A stretch of 64,000 nucleotides of DNA from JAICMB01 sp035295125 (GTDB lineage Bacteria; Acidobacteriota; Terriglobia; Bryobacterales; Bryobacteraceae), in assembly GCA_035295125.1 (NCBI GenBank), contig DATGJP010000064.1:62001-126000 (forward strand), in the 5' to 3' direction. The translations under genes were made by a program, and so were the position numbers. Under the pieces are notes generated by a model. That model was not told the origin of the DNA and did not search any database. It saw nothing but the letters and a program-made list of their open reading frames with translations. Below are positions 27,801-42,800 of the stretch, one piece after another. Numbering within the stretch: position 1 is the first letter of the stretch; each line of letters begins with the position of its first letter.

Positions 27801-30800
27801 TTGGGAGTGTAACATCTAATAAACGCAAGCTCCTAAGCGAAGTTGCCGGATTTGCGCATCTTACGCGATAATAGAGCAAGCTTCTTCCAGGAGATTCAGA
27901 ACCATGGTGACCTTGACCGAAACAGCCGTTAGCAAAGTAAAGGAGATCCTCGATTCGCAGGATCCGAAGCCGCAGGGGTTGCGGATTGCCGTCGTGGGCG
28001 GCGGATGCTCGGGATTCAGCTACTCAATGGCTTTCGAGAACACCCCCAACATGCTCGACAAGACGTACAGTTACGGCGGCCTGAAGGTGTATATCGATCA
28101 AGCCAGCCTGCTGTACCTCGATGGGGCCGAAGTCGACTACGTGGAAACGCTGGAAGGCTCCGGGTTCAAGTTTAACAATCCGCACGTGAAGAGCACCTGC
28201 GGTTGCGGCAGTTCCTTCAGCGTTTAACGGCGCGAATTCATATTAGAAAAGGGCGTTGCGGGCGGTTTGCCGGCTTGCGACGCCCTTTTTGTTTGCCATG
28301 CTTGAAAACCTCATTACCGAAGGCGTAAACCCGGCGTCGCGGGGGATCGATTCAAAGCCCACGGCGGAGATCCTGGAGATTATCAATTCGCAGGATCGGG
28401 AGGTGGCGGCGGCGGTCGGACGCGAGGTCCCCCAGATTGCTCGAGCCGTGGATGCGATCGTGGCTGCGATTCAAAACGGGGGGCGTCTCTTCTATATCGG
28501 CGCCGGAACCAGCGGACGGCTGGGGGTTCTGGACGCGGCCGAGTGCCCTCCTACATTCAACGTCTCGCCAGAGCTGGTACAAGGAATTATCGCCGGGGGC
28601 GAGGCGGCGCTCGCGCGGGCCACGGAAGCGACGGAAGACGATCCTGCCAGCGGACGCCGGGATCTGCTGGAACATGGGTTCCATGTCGGCGACGTGCTGG
28701 CCGGGATTGCCGCAAGCGGGCGCACGCCTTATGTTCTCGGCGCCGTGGCGGCCGCAAAGGAAATGGGCGCGCTGACCATCGGGATCAGTTGTACCCCGGA
28801 TTCGGAGCTGTCGCGGGCCGCCGACGTCGCGATCACACCCGTTCCAGGGCCCGAGATCATCGCCGGTTCAACCCGCATGCGGGCCGGGACGGCGACCAAG
28901 TTGGTTCTGAACATGCTTACTACGGCTGCGATGATCCGGCTTGGCTACGTTTATGGGAACCTCATGGTGAACGTGCAGCCGAAGAATACGAAGCTTCGGG
29001 ACCGGGCCTCGCGGATCGTCGCGGAGGCGGGCCGTGTGCCAGTGGAACGCGCGTGTCAATTGTTGGACGAGGCTGGTGGAAACGTAAAAACGGCGATTAT
29101 CATGGGTCGTTTGGGAGCGGATCGGGCGTCGGCTGAAACGCGGCTGGCAACGGCGAGTGGACGGCTCTCGGAGGCTTTAGGAGAGTGAAGGAAGAGCCGG
29201 CGACACGGCCGGCCCACCGACATTAGGGGAACAGATGGAAAAACTGCTTGTGCAAGGCGGAACACGGCTCGAAGGAGAGGTCACCATCAGCGGGGCAAAG
29301 AACTCGGCGCTGCCAGCCCTCGCGGCGTGCCTGCTGACGAGCGAGCCCGTCAGGCTCAGCCGGATTCCCAGGGTGCGCGACATCCGCACTATGGAAAAAC
29401 TGCTCACATACGCCGGGGCCAAGGTGGAGATTAATGCCTCGCAGGTCCTGGTGGAAGCTGACGATGTGTCGAAGCCGGAGGCTCCTTACGATCTCGTGAA
29501 AACGATGAGGGCGTCGAGCCTGGTGCTGGGGCCTCTGGTGGCGCGAACCGGGCGGGCTCGTGTTTCCATGCCGGGAGGCTGTGCTATCGGTGCGCGGCCA
29601 ATCAACCTGCATGTCTCGGCGTTGGAGGCGCTCGGCGCCGAAATCCGCCAGGAGCACGGATATGTCGAGGCGACCGCGCCCCATGGTCTGAAGGGAACCT
29701 CCGTCCACTTCGACCGCATAACCGTTACGGGTACGGAGGACCTGCTGATGGCGGCTACCCTGGCGGAGGGCACCACCGTGATCGAAAATGCGGCCCGCGA
29801 GCCCGAGGTCCAGGATCTGGCCGCCCTTCTTATAAAGATGGGCGCGCAGATCGAGGGCGCCGGCTCTTCGACGATTCAGGTGCAAGGCGTCTCCCGGTTG
29901 CATGGCGCGCAGCACGCGATCATCGCGGACCGAATTGAGGCGGGGACGTTCATGATTGCGGCTGCCATGACGCAAGGAGACGTTCTGGTTCGCGACTGTG
30001 TCCCGGAGCACCTCAACGCTCTCACCATCAAGCTGCGGCAGGCGGGAGCGGATGTGGTGGAGAGCGGCGAGCACGGGTTGCGGGTCGGGGGGAGGCATCG
30101 ACTGAGAGCTGCCGATATCACGACCGAAGAGTATCCCGGGTTTGCCACAGACCTGCAGGCGCAGTATATGGCGATGATGACTCAGGCCGAGGGCATTTCA
30201 TTCATCACGGAGACAATCTTCGAAAACCGCTTCATGCACGCCCTGGAGCTAGCCCGCATGGGCGCTAATATCCGCCTGGAGGGTCGCCAGGCCATTGTGG
30301 CAGGAACCGCGGAACTGACGGGCGCGCAAGTGATTGCTTCAGACCTCCGAGCGAGCGCATCGCTGGTGCTGGCGGCGCTGGTTGCCCGCGGTGAGACGCT
30401 GATCGACCGCGTTTATCACCTGGACCGTGGTTATGAGAGAATCGAGGGGAAACTTCAGCAGATAGGAGCGCAGATCCAACGCGTTACAGACCATGAGTAC
30501 GCCGCCGAAGCACCATAGTCCCGCTTTTTTGAACCTTGTGAACGACGCCAAGACGCGTGTGAAAGAGATCGGCATCGAGGAGTATATCGCGATGCGCGAA
30601 TCCGGCGATCCGCACATGCTTGTCGACATCCGCGAGGACAACGAGTGGAAGGCGGGTCACGTCGCCGGGGCCGTACACCTGGGGAAGGGAATTATCGAAC
30701 GCGATATTGAGACTTCGGTTCCCGATCCGTCAACTAAGCTGGTGCTGTATTGCGGAGGTGGATTCAGGTCGGCATTGTCGGCCGACGCGCTGCAGAAGAT

Positions 30801-33800
30801 GGGCTATACGAACGTGATCTCACTGGATGGCGGATGGCGTGCGCTCCAGCAGGCCGGACTGCCGTTGGAGAAATAAGTGCCGGCTCACCAGCGATAGATG
30901 GTAGCCAGGCAGAAATAAATCGTCATACCGATTGCGCAGAATTCGAACAGGCTCACGATTTTCGTGACAATTGCGTTCATGAATTCAAAGCGCAGAATCA
31001 GCGCCAGGATCAGGGAAATGAAAACCAGTACCGGCGGCACGCGGACCTGACTGGCATACATGATGGTGTAGTACAACATGATGCCGTTGTAGATCAGCGG
31101 TATGTTGTTCTCGACGGGAGCCTTCGCCCGCAGATACATCACCCAGCACGCCAGCCCGATGAGCAGCGTCGTCGAGAAGTTAAACGGGGTTGCGAGAAAA
31201 TCCATCCGCTCATATATCGTCTGTTTAGTACTGCGAGCTTTAGCTTCCTACCGCCCGTAGCGCATGCTTTAGGCTGCTCCCGCTGTTGCGGCAGGGCCGG
31301 TCCTAAAAGGACCAGAGAACACTCGAGTATCCGGTGTTAGACCGGAAGCCTTGTCCGGCGTAGAAATCCTCCCGGAAGCCGTAATATTGGTACCCGATGT
31401 TCCACCGAACACGCTCGCTGATGCGGATTGACAGGCGCGCCATTGGCGAGAGATACAGCATGGGGAAGGTTTGGACGGCCTGGAACGCCGGCAGGGATGT
31501 TGCAACCGGCTTGCCCAGTGGGTTGCCGCGGCCATCGCCCGTATCTTGTACATGGCTGTAGCCGAGGTAAATGTCGGCGTATTTCTTAAGTCCGAAGCGC
31601 GCTCCCAGGTTGGCTGTATGGATGTTGCTGAAGTAAACCGAATCCTCGCCCGATATCGCCTGGCCGTTGGCAAAGTAGAAGATTCCGCCGGCGGTGTTCA
31701 GATGCAGCTTGGAATATCCCGTATCCAGGGTGAACCAGTCGCGCGGCGTCCAGGCGGCGTTTGCCGAGTAGGTCCGTGCGTGCGAAGCGTAAGTCGAAAG
31801 CGTGACCGCGTTTACGTTGTAATTCGCGCGGGTGTAAGCCGATAATGTGAGCGTTTTGAGCTTGTACTGTACTCGAGCGCCAAGAGTATGGTAGTTGCCG
31901 TCGGAAACCGGGGCGAAGGGGGTGTCGGCGCGCCCAACCTCGGAATCGAGGAGAATCGTCAGCGGCCTGATGGGACGGATTCGGATGCCGAACGTGCCGT
32001 CCTGCAGGTGGTTCGTCTGGTTGACGTTGGGGCCGCTTACCGTCCCTTGCACGATGGCATCCTCCTGGGAACGTATCAGCCGGTTTGTATACTGATAGCC
32101 GCCGTAGAAGCCGAACACTTTCGTGGGCTGATAATTGATGTCCGTTTCATTGCTGACGTACCGGATGCCAAGGTACTGAAAGTTTACAAAATCGATGCCG
32201 AGGGTGGCATTATTGAACTGCTCGAAAGTGGAGTTGCCGACCATCCGGATGCTGTAGACCGCGGTGGAATTGGTGATGGTCAGGTTCGACGTCGGATAAA
32301 TGCTGATGTTGAGATTTCCGGTCGCAACCGGACGCTGGGCATCCCCGAACGTGACTACCTGCTGGTTCTGGGCCGCTCCGAAGCGTGCCGTGCCGATCGC
32401 GGTCTCGTCGAGAATGAAGTCGTGATTGCCGGAGGTATACGTGAAGCGCCCGTTGACGCTGAACCGCTTGTGGTCGGTAAACAGGCCCACTCGCCAATAG
32501 GGGCTGGTGCCATGGATCGGCTCATTGCGCTGAAAGGACGTGACTGTTGTCGTATTGTTCGGAACCAGGCCTAGATTTGGGCCGGAGACGTACGGTGAAT
32601 CTTCTTTGAAGTCTTCCCAGCCGCGGGTCCAGTTGAGCCGGATGCCAAAGAATTTAACCTCATTGCCGATGCGGTATTCGTTGCGAATGCGGCGAACATT
32701 CTCGAACAACGTGAAATCGTTGTTGCCGGGAATCAGCGAGCCGAAGAGCGTTTCAGTGGAGAGCGCCGGACCCTCCTGATGATCGCGCGTATAACCGAGG
32801 AAAAATTTGATGTTCGATTGCGGGAACAGGGTCAGGTCCTGGTCCTGGGTGTGGTAGATGGTGTCCAGAAGGTGCGGGCTGGTAGCGCCTCCTGTTCGCA
32901 GGCCGGGGTTGTAATAGTCGTTCGAGCGCCAGGTCATGTCGTAGCGATACAGTCGATTTTTTTGAATTCGTAACACGGCGGATTCGTAGGGGTCGTTTCC
33001 GAGGCCTGACGTGGTCAGCACGATTTCATCGAAAAAGCGCCCCTGGCCATCTTTGGAATTGATGGTGAGCGAACTTCCCAGCAGACGGATACCGTCGCCA
33101 TAATTCACCGTGCTGCGGTAGGAGTCAAAATCGCCCCCGACCGTCCGGAAACGGTAGCCCAACTCAAAGGAATTGACGACATTGTAATCGCCGGTGTTCT
33201 CGCCTCGTACCGGCCCCACCTGGTCGGGTGTCGGAGCCACGGTTGGTTGCGCGAGGGATGCGCCTGTCAGCAGGAGAGCAGTGAGTAGGGTTCGCATCGC
33301 TGGCCTCATCGCAGGAACAATGCACTCGAGTTCGAACCGTGAATTCGAACATGGCACGTGGTGCAATTTTGGAAGCGCGGATCGGCCATGTTATGAGCCG
33401 ACGAAAGCGTGAAAATACCGTCGCGCTCGCGACCGAAATTATCTGCGCCATTGTGGCATTCCAGGCACATCGTGAAAACCACGGGACGGCGCAGGAGACG
33501 GGAGTTCGTGGAGCCGTGAGGATAATGGCAGGTTTCGCAACCCTCGACGCGAACGGGAGCATGCTCGAAGACAAACGGGCCGCGTTTCTCGGAGTGGCAT
33601 TTTAAGCAGGCCGACTCGTTGGCGAGCGACTGGTCGATCATGCGGGGCCGCGAGGCCATGCGCCAGGTGGGTTGGGGCGCGCCGTGAGGATTGTGGCAGT
33701 CCGTACACGTCATGAACCCTTCGTTGACACGGTGTTTGAAGGGCATCGAGAACTGCGCTCGAACACTGGCGTGACAGGTGTAACAGAGGTCGACCTGTTT

Positions 33801-36800
33801 TGAGGCCAGCAGGAATTTGGGGACCGGAGATTTGTGAATGGAATGACAGTTCGTACAGACGACGTCGTTGGCGGTGTGGGAGGAACGCCGGATGTTGGAC
33901 CGGCTTAGAGTCTCTCCGTGGCAGCGGAGACAGGCGTCGAGGACTTGTTTCGGCTGGAGTTCTGAGAAGGCGACAATGGTCGCCTTTCCGCCATGAGCTT
34001 CTACATGGGCCTTGCCAGGGCCGTGACAGCTCTCGCATCCGGTGTTTTCCGGGGCTTCCTTGCCGGATGCGATGCTCTTAAAGTGTGGGTTCTTGTAGAA
34101 TTTCGACCAAACGTCAGGATGGCATGTGCGGCAGGCGTTGCTGCCAATGAAACCCGTTCCCGTGCCGGCCGCTAACGGCGTGGCGGCGGGCTGCTGAGCA
34201 GCCGCTGTTAAACACGTCGTTAGCCCAATGAATGCAACTGCCCAATTGTTTAGTTTCACTCTCAACTATAGAGGATGCAACCGGCAGTTCTGCTATGTCT
34301 CAAAACTTCAGAACGTGATTGCGAGAGCAGCCATCGGCACGAAATCCTGCAGCCACCCGCTTCCCCCCTTGGCTCCGAGGCCGGGGGCGATAACTTTGTT
34401 AGGAAATGGCGTGAGATAGTCGTGAACCTCCAGCCGAAGCTGGACAATGCTGGCGAGCGTGAACTTGACCCCCCCTCCGACCGAAACCAGACCTTCGATC
34501 TGGCTGGTCTTGCTGAGCAGGCCGAGATTCGAGAGCGGCTGGAAGGCTTGTTCGGTTCCCGTTCCGCGGAACATCTTGATACCGCCGCCCGCCGCGACGA
34601 AGGGCCGGATGCGGGCTTCACGCGGTGCGAAATGGAACAGGAAATCGTAGTGGAAGGAGTGAGTTTGAGCGCCAAAAGAGGCTTTGGTTCCACCGGAGTT
34701 CAGTTCGAGATTGGTGAACTCATAGTCGTATCGGAATTCGCCGCCGAGCAGGCGGCCGGAGTTATTACCGAGCCAGGCGCTGACGACGGGTCCCATGCTG
34801 AGACTCCCCGTTGCGCTGGAGCCGGCGTTCGTGAAGCTTTGCGACGTGTAAAACGCGCCGCCGACACCGGCGCCGACCTCCCACTTCTGGGCGAAGGCCG
34901 CGCCTGCGGTCGCAACCGCACAAAACAGAAACAGTGAGAAATGTTTCATATGCATTATTCTACTCGCATTCTTTCCACGCGGTGGCGTGGTTTGTTACTG
35001 GATGACTCTGACTTGAAGTGTGGTTGACATCCCCGCCTGGTTGATCGTCAGCGGATACCAGCTATCGATCGGAACCGTCTTCGGAACGGTCACATTGATC
35101 TGGTAAACCCCAACCTGATTGGGAGTTAGGCCGGCGAATGTCAGGCCGAGATTGACTCCGCCCAGGGTGACGGTCGGCGTGTTAATGGCCGACGACAGCG
35201 GGTCGCTGGGGCTCGGCATACCGGTGGCGACGGCCGGATAGACCGTGCCCAGGCCGGTGAGATAAATCGAGAGCGTATCGTTACGATGAACCGGGTTGGA
35301 ATCGGTGACGAGTTCCCCGTTAGCGGCACGCACAATGGTTGGAATATCCGTTTCCGGGCCGGCCGTGCCGGTTCGGAAGATGCTCGGAGCGCCAGGCATG
35401 ATCGTCGTGTTGTAGTTATTGGACACGCCGCCCGGCGTGTGCACGACCATCGTTACGTTTCCAATCGCCTCAAACGGCATCTGCGCATTGATCTGGTTCG
35501 GCGAGACGAAAAAGATCGGCATCGGCAGGCCGTTCACCGTGAGACAGCTATCGGCCAGCGCCGTAGGCACGGGAATGTCGCTGGTCGCGACATTGATGGG
35601 GCTGAACTGGCTGCCGAAAATCGAGATCAGGCCGCCGGGAGCGATTGCGGGACGTCCATCTGCGGCATTGACGACGCTGCTGATACTTGGCGGCGCTACG
35701 GAAGCGTCGTACTGCCATGGCAGCACGGTGAAACCGGACACGGTGAGGTTGATAATCGCGTTGCGGCTGTACAGGGGTGCGATGGTTCGCGTGAATGGGA
35801 TGTTGCCGGCGGGCAGCAAAGGCGCCTCCGTCATCCTCGTCGCGAGGCTGATGCCGCCCGCGTCGTTTCCAAGATCGAGGCGTTGGATGATTCCGGCCAC
35901 TGAGCTGTAAGCTGTTCCGCTGCTGCTTCCCGATCCGCTGCCCGTACCGCCCGAAGGAACCGGAACGCCAGTTCGATATGCGAACTGGTCGACGAAAGCG
36001 AACCCTGAGGGAGACCCAGTACTGGTGTCAAACTGGAGAACGGGGACCAGCGAGCTGTTGAGCAGGTTGTTCCCTACAACGTATTGTCCAAAGCTGGAGG
36101 CGGCGTAGGAGCCCGCAAGCGCTTTGAAATCCTGACGCGACGCGATGAAGGAATCGGCATTGGCGTCATAGAGCATCACACCGCCGCTGGGTTCGGCCAC
36201 CAGGATGCTGGCGCCATTCGGCGATGCCACGACCACCGAATTGGGGTCGATCGTGTTCGAGAAGACACCAAGCGAGGCCGGCTGGGTTGCCGTTCGTGCA
36301 CTGAAATTAATACGAATGATATGGCCTTTGCCCTGAAAGTCGACCGCGGCCACCAGAATGGCATTGGCCGATACCGCGACGGAATTCGCGGTGTAATTCT
36401 GGATCGAGATCGGATCACTTAACTGTAATGCATCGAGGTCGATGACCGTCATCATTTCAGAGCGCGAATTGGCGACCAGGAGATAGCTTCCGTCCATGGT
36501 GATGGCCATTCCCTGGGGAACGTTTCCGGTCTTAAAGGTCGCAATCTGGGTGTACTTCGCGGCGTCATAAACCAGCACCTGATTGGTGTCCTGCCGCAGC
36601 ACATAGAAGCGGTCGCGCGTCGGGTCGGCCAGCAGGTCGACGAGCGTTCCCGGAATGTCGACGACGGTGCCCCGCTGATCGGGCTGGCGCGTGTTGATCA
36701 GAACCCTGACATTATTCGGTACATTGACCGCTTGCGTGGACGTGATCTGCAGAGAGCCCGTAACGGTGCCTTGCTGGCCCGCGAAGGCGTTCGGATCCAC

Positions 36801-39800
36801 GGTCACCTTGACGGTTTGTGGAGTCACGCCCGAAGTCGGGGAAACGGTCACGCCCGCGGTTGTGCTCACGATCTGGAAAGGCGTGTGCCCGCCGCCCGGA
36901 TCGGTGATGCTCAGGTTCTGCGATGTCGATTGCCGGTTGCAGAAATTGCCGCTGAAGATGAGGTCAGCCTGCGACGCGGTGACGCGAGGGACGGCTGACA
37001 GCGATCCCACCGGCAGAATAATCACACCGCTATCGGACACCGCGTAAACCGTGTTCGAATCGCTGGAGAGCAGGCTCTTGCCGCCGAGATTTTCGGGGAG
37101 TTGCAGTTGCTGAAGAACCGCGAAGCTGTCCGTGTCCACAATCTGCAGAATTGGCGGCCCGCTGCCGGGCATCTGCGCGTAAACGACGTTGCGTGAATCA
37201 TCGAACACAGTGCTCCCGATGTTGTAAGTGTTATTGGAGGTGAGCAGATTCGAGAACAGGCCGTTCCTGGTGGTGATCATGGTCCAGCCGGCTATGACGA
37301 GGCTGCCGTCGCTGTTCACGCTCACCACGCGCGGACCGTAGTTGCCGGAGGCAATGACGATGCCACCGGAATAAACGGTTCGCGACGTTACGTCATACCG
37401 GAAGGTAAACGTCCCGGTTGATCCGCCCATGCCGTAGATGGTCAGCCCGTCGGCGGAGGTCGCCACGGACGCGTTTGTGATGTTTGGCGGGAAACTGGCG
37501 GGCGGTACCGGTAGTGTTTTTGCGACCACGCCGGCAATGGTGTCAACCTCCGTTGAGATTCCCAGCACCGGGTCGAACAGGATGTAGTCCGACGTTGTCA
37601 CCACCAACGCCAGGCCGTCGATCCCGAATGCAACGCCAAGCGGCGGATTCGCAAGCGCGAAGGTCTGTTTCCCGTTGGTCGTGAGGTCGATGACCGTCAG
37701 CGAGTTAGTCGGGGGCGCCGGCGCCGCGAAAGCGCCGTAATGCGTCACCACGAGATAGTGCCCGTCCGGCGACAGCGACAATGAGTTCGGCTGAGGATCG
37801 ACGTTGATCGACGTCTGGATCTGGTACGTCGAAAGCGACATCACGTCGATGCGGTTGGCAGTGAAGTTCGCTATATACAAGACGCCGCGGTTCTCGTCGA
37901 GCGCGATATCCGCGGATTGCCCGCCAATCGGCACCACGCGGCCGAATGTTCCGCCCCATGCCATCGACGCGACTGGCAGGGCCAAGGCGATTTTCCACAA
38001 CCAAGATTTACTCAGCATAATTCACTCCAAAGACCTTTCGGACTCCTAAATACCTATCCCGCCCGGCCGCTCACCCGAGCCCCCCGCATGACCGGCGGTT
38101 ACATTCTGAATTTCAAGATTCGGCGGGGCGCGGAGATCGACTATTTCCCCGCGCCTCAGCCATTACTACTGCTCCACACACAACTAGTCCGCGCTGCTTT
38201 TTTTCCGGCGCAGAACGATGATCCCGAGAAACAGGACTGCAAGCACCGCGCATACGATACGCACCATCGAGGTATCCATCTTTCTTGTCTCCTTTCCTAG
38301 AGGTGAATTTCGGCCATTTACATGTTGTTCATCATCGGGAGTAATTCCCGAACGATCTTCATAACCACCGGCCCCACTGTGACTACGAACAGCGAAGGCA
38401 AAATACAGAAGAATATGGGGAAGACCAGCTTCACGCCGAGTTTGGCGGCTTTCTCTTCCGCAATCTGACGCGCCTGCACACGCATGTAATCCGAATGCGC
38501 GCGCAGACTCTGGGCCACGCCGGTACCAAAACGATCGGCCTGGATCAGCACGGCGACCAGTTTCTTTAAATCCTCCACACCGGAACGATCGGCGAGATTG
38601 CGCAACGATTCGGCGCGGCGTTTTCCGGCCTTGAGCTCCAGGTTGACAATCGAGAACTCCTCGCAAATCTCGGGGTGCGCCTGCTCCAGTTCCTTGGCTA
38701 CCTGCAGAATCGCCTGATCTAATCCCAATCCCGACTCCACGCAGACCACCATTAGGTCGAGAGCATTGGCCAGGCCTCTCTGGACCTGCTTTTGACGACG
38801 CTTGGCCACCATCCGTACGTATTCATTGGGTCCGAAGAACCCGACCGACGCGGCGATCAAAACGGACACGACCTTGTTACTCGGGTCGACCTGTGAACTT
38901 GCAATGCTGGCCAAGGTCAGCGCCGGAATCAGCACCCCGAACAGCACCTTGGCGCCGTATAGAATCTTGAGAGCGTTCTCCTGGCGATAACCGGCCCGGA
39001 TGAGCCGCCGCTGCATCACCGTAACGTCTTTGGGAGACGCCGGTACCAGGGCGCCCAGCTTTTTGACAATATCCCTGAAGATCAGGCTGGGATGCGTCGG
39101 AGTGATATCGTTCGCTTCGGCTATAGTGCCGGCGACGCGCTCCATAGCTTCTCGAGGGCGCACGTACATTTTCATGCCCGCGAGCGAGAGCAGGACCGCG
39201 AATACGAGAAATACAACGCAACTCAACAAAATTGCCATAGCTCAGACCTCGATCTGCACGATCTTCCGAATGATGAGGTAACCGATAATCTGCAGGAGAA
39301 TCGCCGCTCCCAGCATGAGGTTGCCAACGCTGTCAAAGAAGAAGAACTTCACGTAATCCGGGTTCACGTAGAACATGATCACGGCCACGCCGATCGGGAT
39401 GCATGTCAACGCGAGCCCTGTCATCCGCCCGTGTGCGCTGATGGCGCGGATACGGCCCCGCAGCTTGAAGCGCTCACGAATGACGTAGGCCAGCTTGTCG
39501 AGAATCTCGGCGAGATTGCCGCCGGTACGTTTCTGCAGCAATACAGCCGAAACGAAGAAATGCACGTCGAGCGAGGGCACGCGTTTCGCGAGCTTCTGCA
39601 GCGCTACGTCCAGCGGCAGTCCCAGGTTGTGCTCTTCAAACGTGCGGCGGAACTCGCCGGCCAGTGGTTCCTGAAATTCGCGATGGATCATTTCGAGCGA
39701 AACCGAGAAGGCATGGCCGGCGCGCATGGAACGCGCCACGAATTCCAGGCTCTCGGGGAACAACTCTTCAAAACGGCGCAGGCGGGATTTCCGCTTGCGG

Positions 39801-42800
39801 AAAACGAGAATGATCGGAACCGCGCCAGCCGCCAAACCGGTAAGGATCGAGGCGAAACGGAATTGCGGCGGCAGCAGCACCCATCCCAGTGCGAAGCCTA
39901 CGACTATCAGGCCCAGGGAGCTGTGGATCAGTTTGTTGGCAGGCCACTTGAGGCCGGCCTGTTCGAGCAACTCCTGCAAGCGCTTCTGCAACTCAAAGCG
40001 CCGCGCAACCTTGGTAGCCAGCAGACCTTCGCCGGTATCACTCTGGATCAAGGCCGCTTTAGGGCCGACCTTTTCTTTCTTCGCCTTAGAGGTGCCGAGC
40101 AGACGGCTCTTCAGCCGGTCCATGTCGGCCTGCCGGAACATCTTCGAGGCGACGAACCAGGTCAGTAGAACCGTGACCCAGACAGCAATGGCAACACCGA
40201 TGAACATAGATCAGACCTCTACGACCTCGTCAAATAAGTCCGGACGCAGACGTATGCCAGCGGCCAGTAACTTCTCGTAGAATTTCGGGCGGATACCGGT
40301 AGCCGCGAACCGGCCGACGACTTTGCCATCGGGATTCATGCCGCGCTTTTCAAACACGAAAATATCTTGCAGCGTGACGACCTCGCCTTCCATTCCGGTC
40401 ACTTCGGTGATGTTGACCACCCGGCGCGACCCGTCGCTCAGGCGCGAGGCCTGCACCAGCAGGTGGACCGCGCTCGAAATCTGCTGGCGAACTGAGGTCA
40501 ACTGCATGTTGGAATTGGCCAGCGACACCATCACCTCGAGACGGGAAACCGCATCGCGAGGACTGTTGGCGTGCACCGTGGTCAGTGAACCGTCGTGACC
40601 GGTGTTCATCGCCTGCAACATGTCCAGGGCTTCCTCGCCGCGGACTTCGCCGACCACAATGCGATCGGGCCGCATACGCAAGCTGTTGACCAGCAGCTCG
40701 CGCTGGCGAACCGCGCCGTTACCTTCAAGGTTCGGCGGACGTGTTTCGAGGCGCGCGACGTGCGGCTGCTTGAGCTGCAATTCGGCTGCGTCTTCAATCG
40801 TTACAATGCGCTCCTTGGATGAAATGAAGGCCGAGAGGGCATTCAGCAGAGTTGTCTTACCGGCGCCCGTACCGCCCGCAATAATGATGTTCAAGCGCGC
40901 TTTGACCGCGGCTTCGAGCAGTTCCATCATGCCCGGCGTCATGGCCCTGCGCTCGACCAGGTCCGCCGGCATGAGTTTGTCGGTGGAGAAACGGCGAATG
41001 GACAGCAGCGGACCGTCGACGGCCAGCGGAGGAATGATGGCGTTCACGCGCGATCCGTCGCTCAGGCGCGCGTCGACCATGGGCGTCGATTCGTCCACGC
41101 GGCGCCCCACCTGGGAAACGATCTTGTCGATAATCCGGAGCAGATGCCCGTCGTCGCGGAATGTTACGGTGGTCAGCTCCAGCAGGCCTTTGCGCTCGAC
41201 ATAGACCTGCTTGTGCGTGTTCACCAGAATGTCGGAAATTCCGGGATCTTGCAGCAGCGGCTCAAGCGGGCCAAGACCGAAAACCTCGTCCAGAACTTCA
41301 TCGCTGATCTGCTGCTTCTCGAGCGAACTCAGCAGCGTCGGCTCACTATCGATGAGCGCGATCAACGCCTGGCGAACCTCGCCCCGGACTCGCTGATTGT
41401 CGATGGTCGCGAGTGCCTCCAGGTTGATCTTGTCCACCAGCTTACGGTGCAGGGTGAACTTCAGTTCCTGGTATTCCGGCTTCAGGAGTGCTTTCGAACG
41501 GCCGGTGTTCTTGAGCAGCCTCTGCTCCCAGGTGATCTGTTGTGACGACTTATTGGACTCGAGATTCGGAAACATAAACGCTTCTTATCAGGCCCTCGCC
41601 AATACGGGCTTTCCTTCCACACTCTTGGACTTGGCTTCCACGCTTTCGGCCGTTGTCAGCCTGGCGACAACACCACCGATTGCTTTGCCCAGATCGCTGT
41701 TGTTATCGATGGACTGCCCTAGAGTCACGGCGCGGTGCAGCGCGAAATAATCGTTCGGGATCCGGGAGTGTACTGTGCAATTGAAGAGCTTTTCCATGTC
41801 TGCCGAGCCCAGCTCATCGCGCTTATTCACGCGGTTGAGCATGATCTCAAAGCGATCCTTGGGGAACCCGAGATGATCGAGAAGGTTGACGGCTTTGCGC
41901 GCCAGGTGCAGGCTGGGCAGCTCGGAAGTCGAAATCAAAAAAGCGTGATCGGATTCGGAGATCGCCATCAGGCTGAGGCGCTGAAAAACTACCGGCAGAT
42001 CAATGACGATCCAGTCGTAGTTCATGCGGGCAAACTCAATGACGGCGTGCAACCGCGTGGAATCGATCATTGCCGTATATGGAATGTCGGGCGCGGGCAG
42101 AATATCCATGCCTCCCTGCGTCGAAACGATCTCGGTCCATACGGTCGGGGTAAGCTGTTCGGCGTATTCGATGGCTTCGAGAACCGATTGCGTGGTGTTC
42201 AGTTTCAGATAGAAACTTACCGTGCCACTCATGACGTCGAAATCGGCGAGCAGAACGCGGCCCTTTCCGGATTTCTGGAGCAGGAATGCAGTTTGTACTG
42301 CAATCGTGGTCGCGCCGGCACCGGGTTTCGCGCTGGAGAAGACCATGACCTTCCCCGGTTGGGCATCGAACTCCGGTTCCGGCTGGCGCAAGCGTCGCAG
42401 GCGCGCGACTACTTCGCGCTGAACCTCCAGATCGAAGGGGGCATGCAGGAATTCGGTTGCACCCATTCGTAGCGCCTGCAGGACGGTCTGGGAATCGTTG
42501 TGCGTGTGCAGTCCCACGACGTGTGGGGGATAAGAGAGCGAGGTGATGTGGCGGATGAGCTCGACCGCCGTTTCCGTACTGGTGGCCAGATCAAGCAGGA
42601 TAATCTCGGGCCGAAGCTGCCGGATCCGCATCTCGAGCGCCTGGGGCGTGGGATAGGTCTTGATCTCGGCGATGATGTGAAACGCGCGGGTGTGCATGAG
42701 CGCTGCCGAAAACTGCTCGGCCAGTTCGCGGCCGGGCGCGATCAGCAAGGCGGTCAGACCCGATGCGTTGGTTCTCATCCCAGGTTCCTTTTTCGTTCCG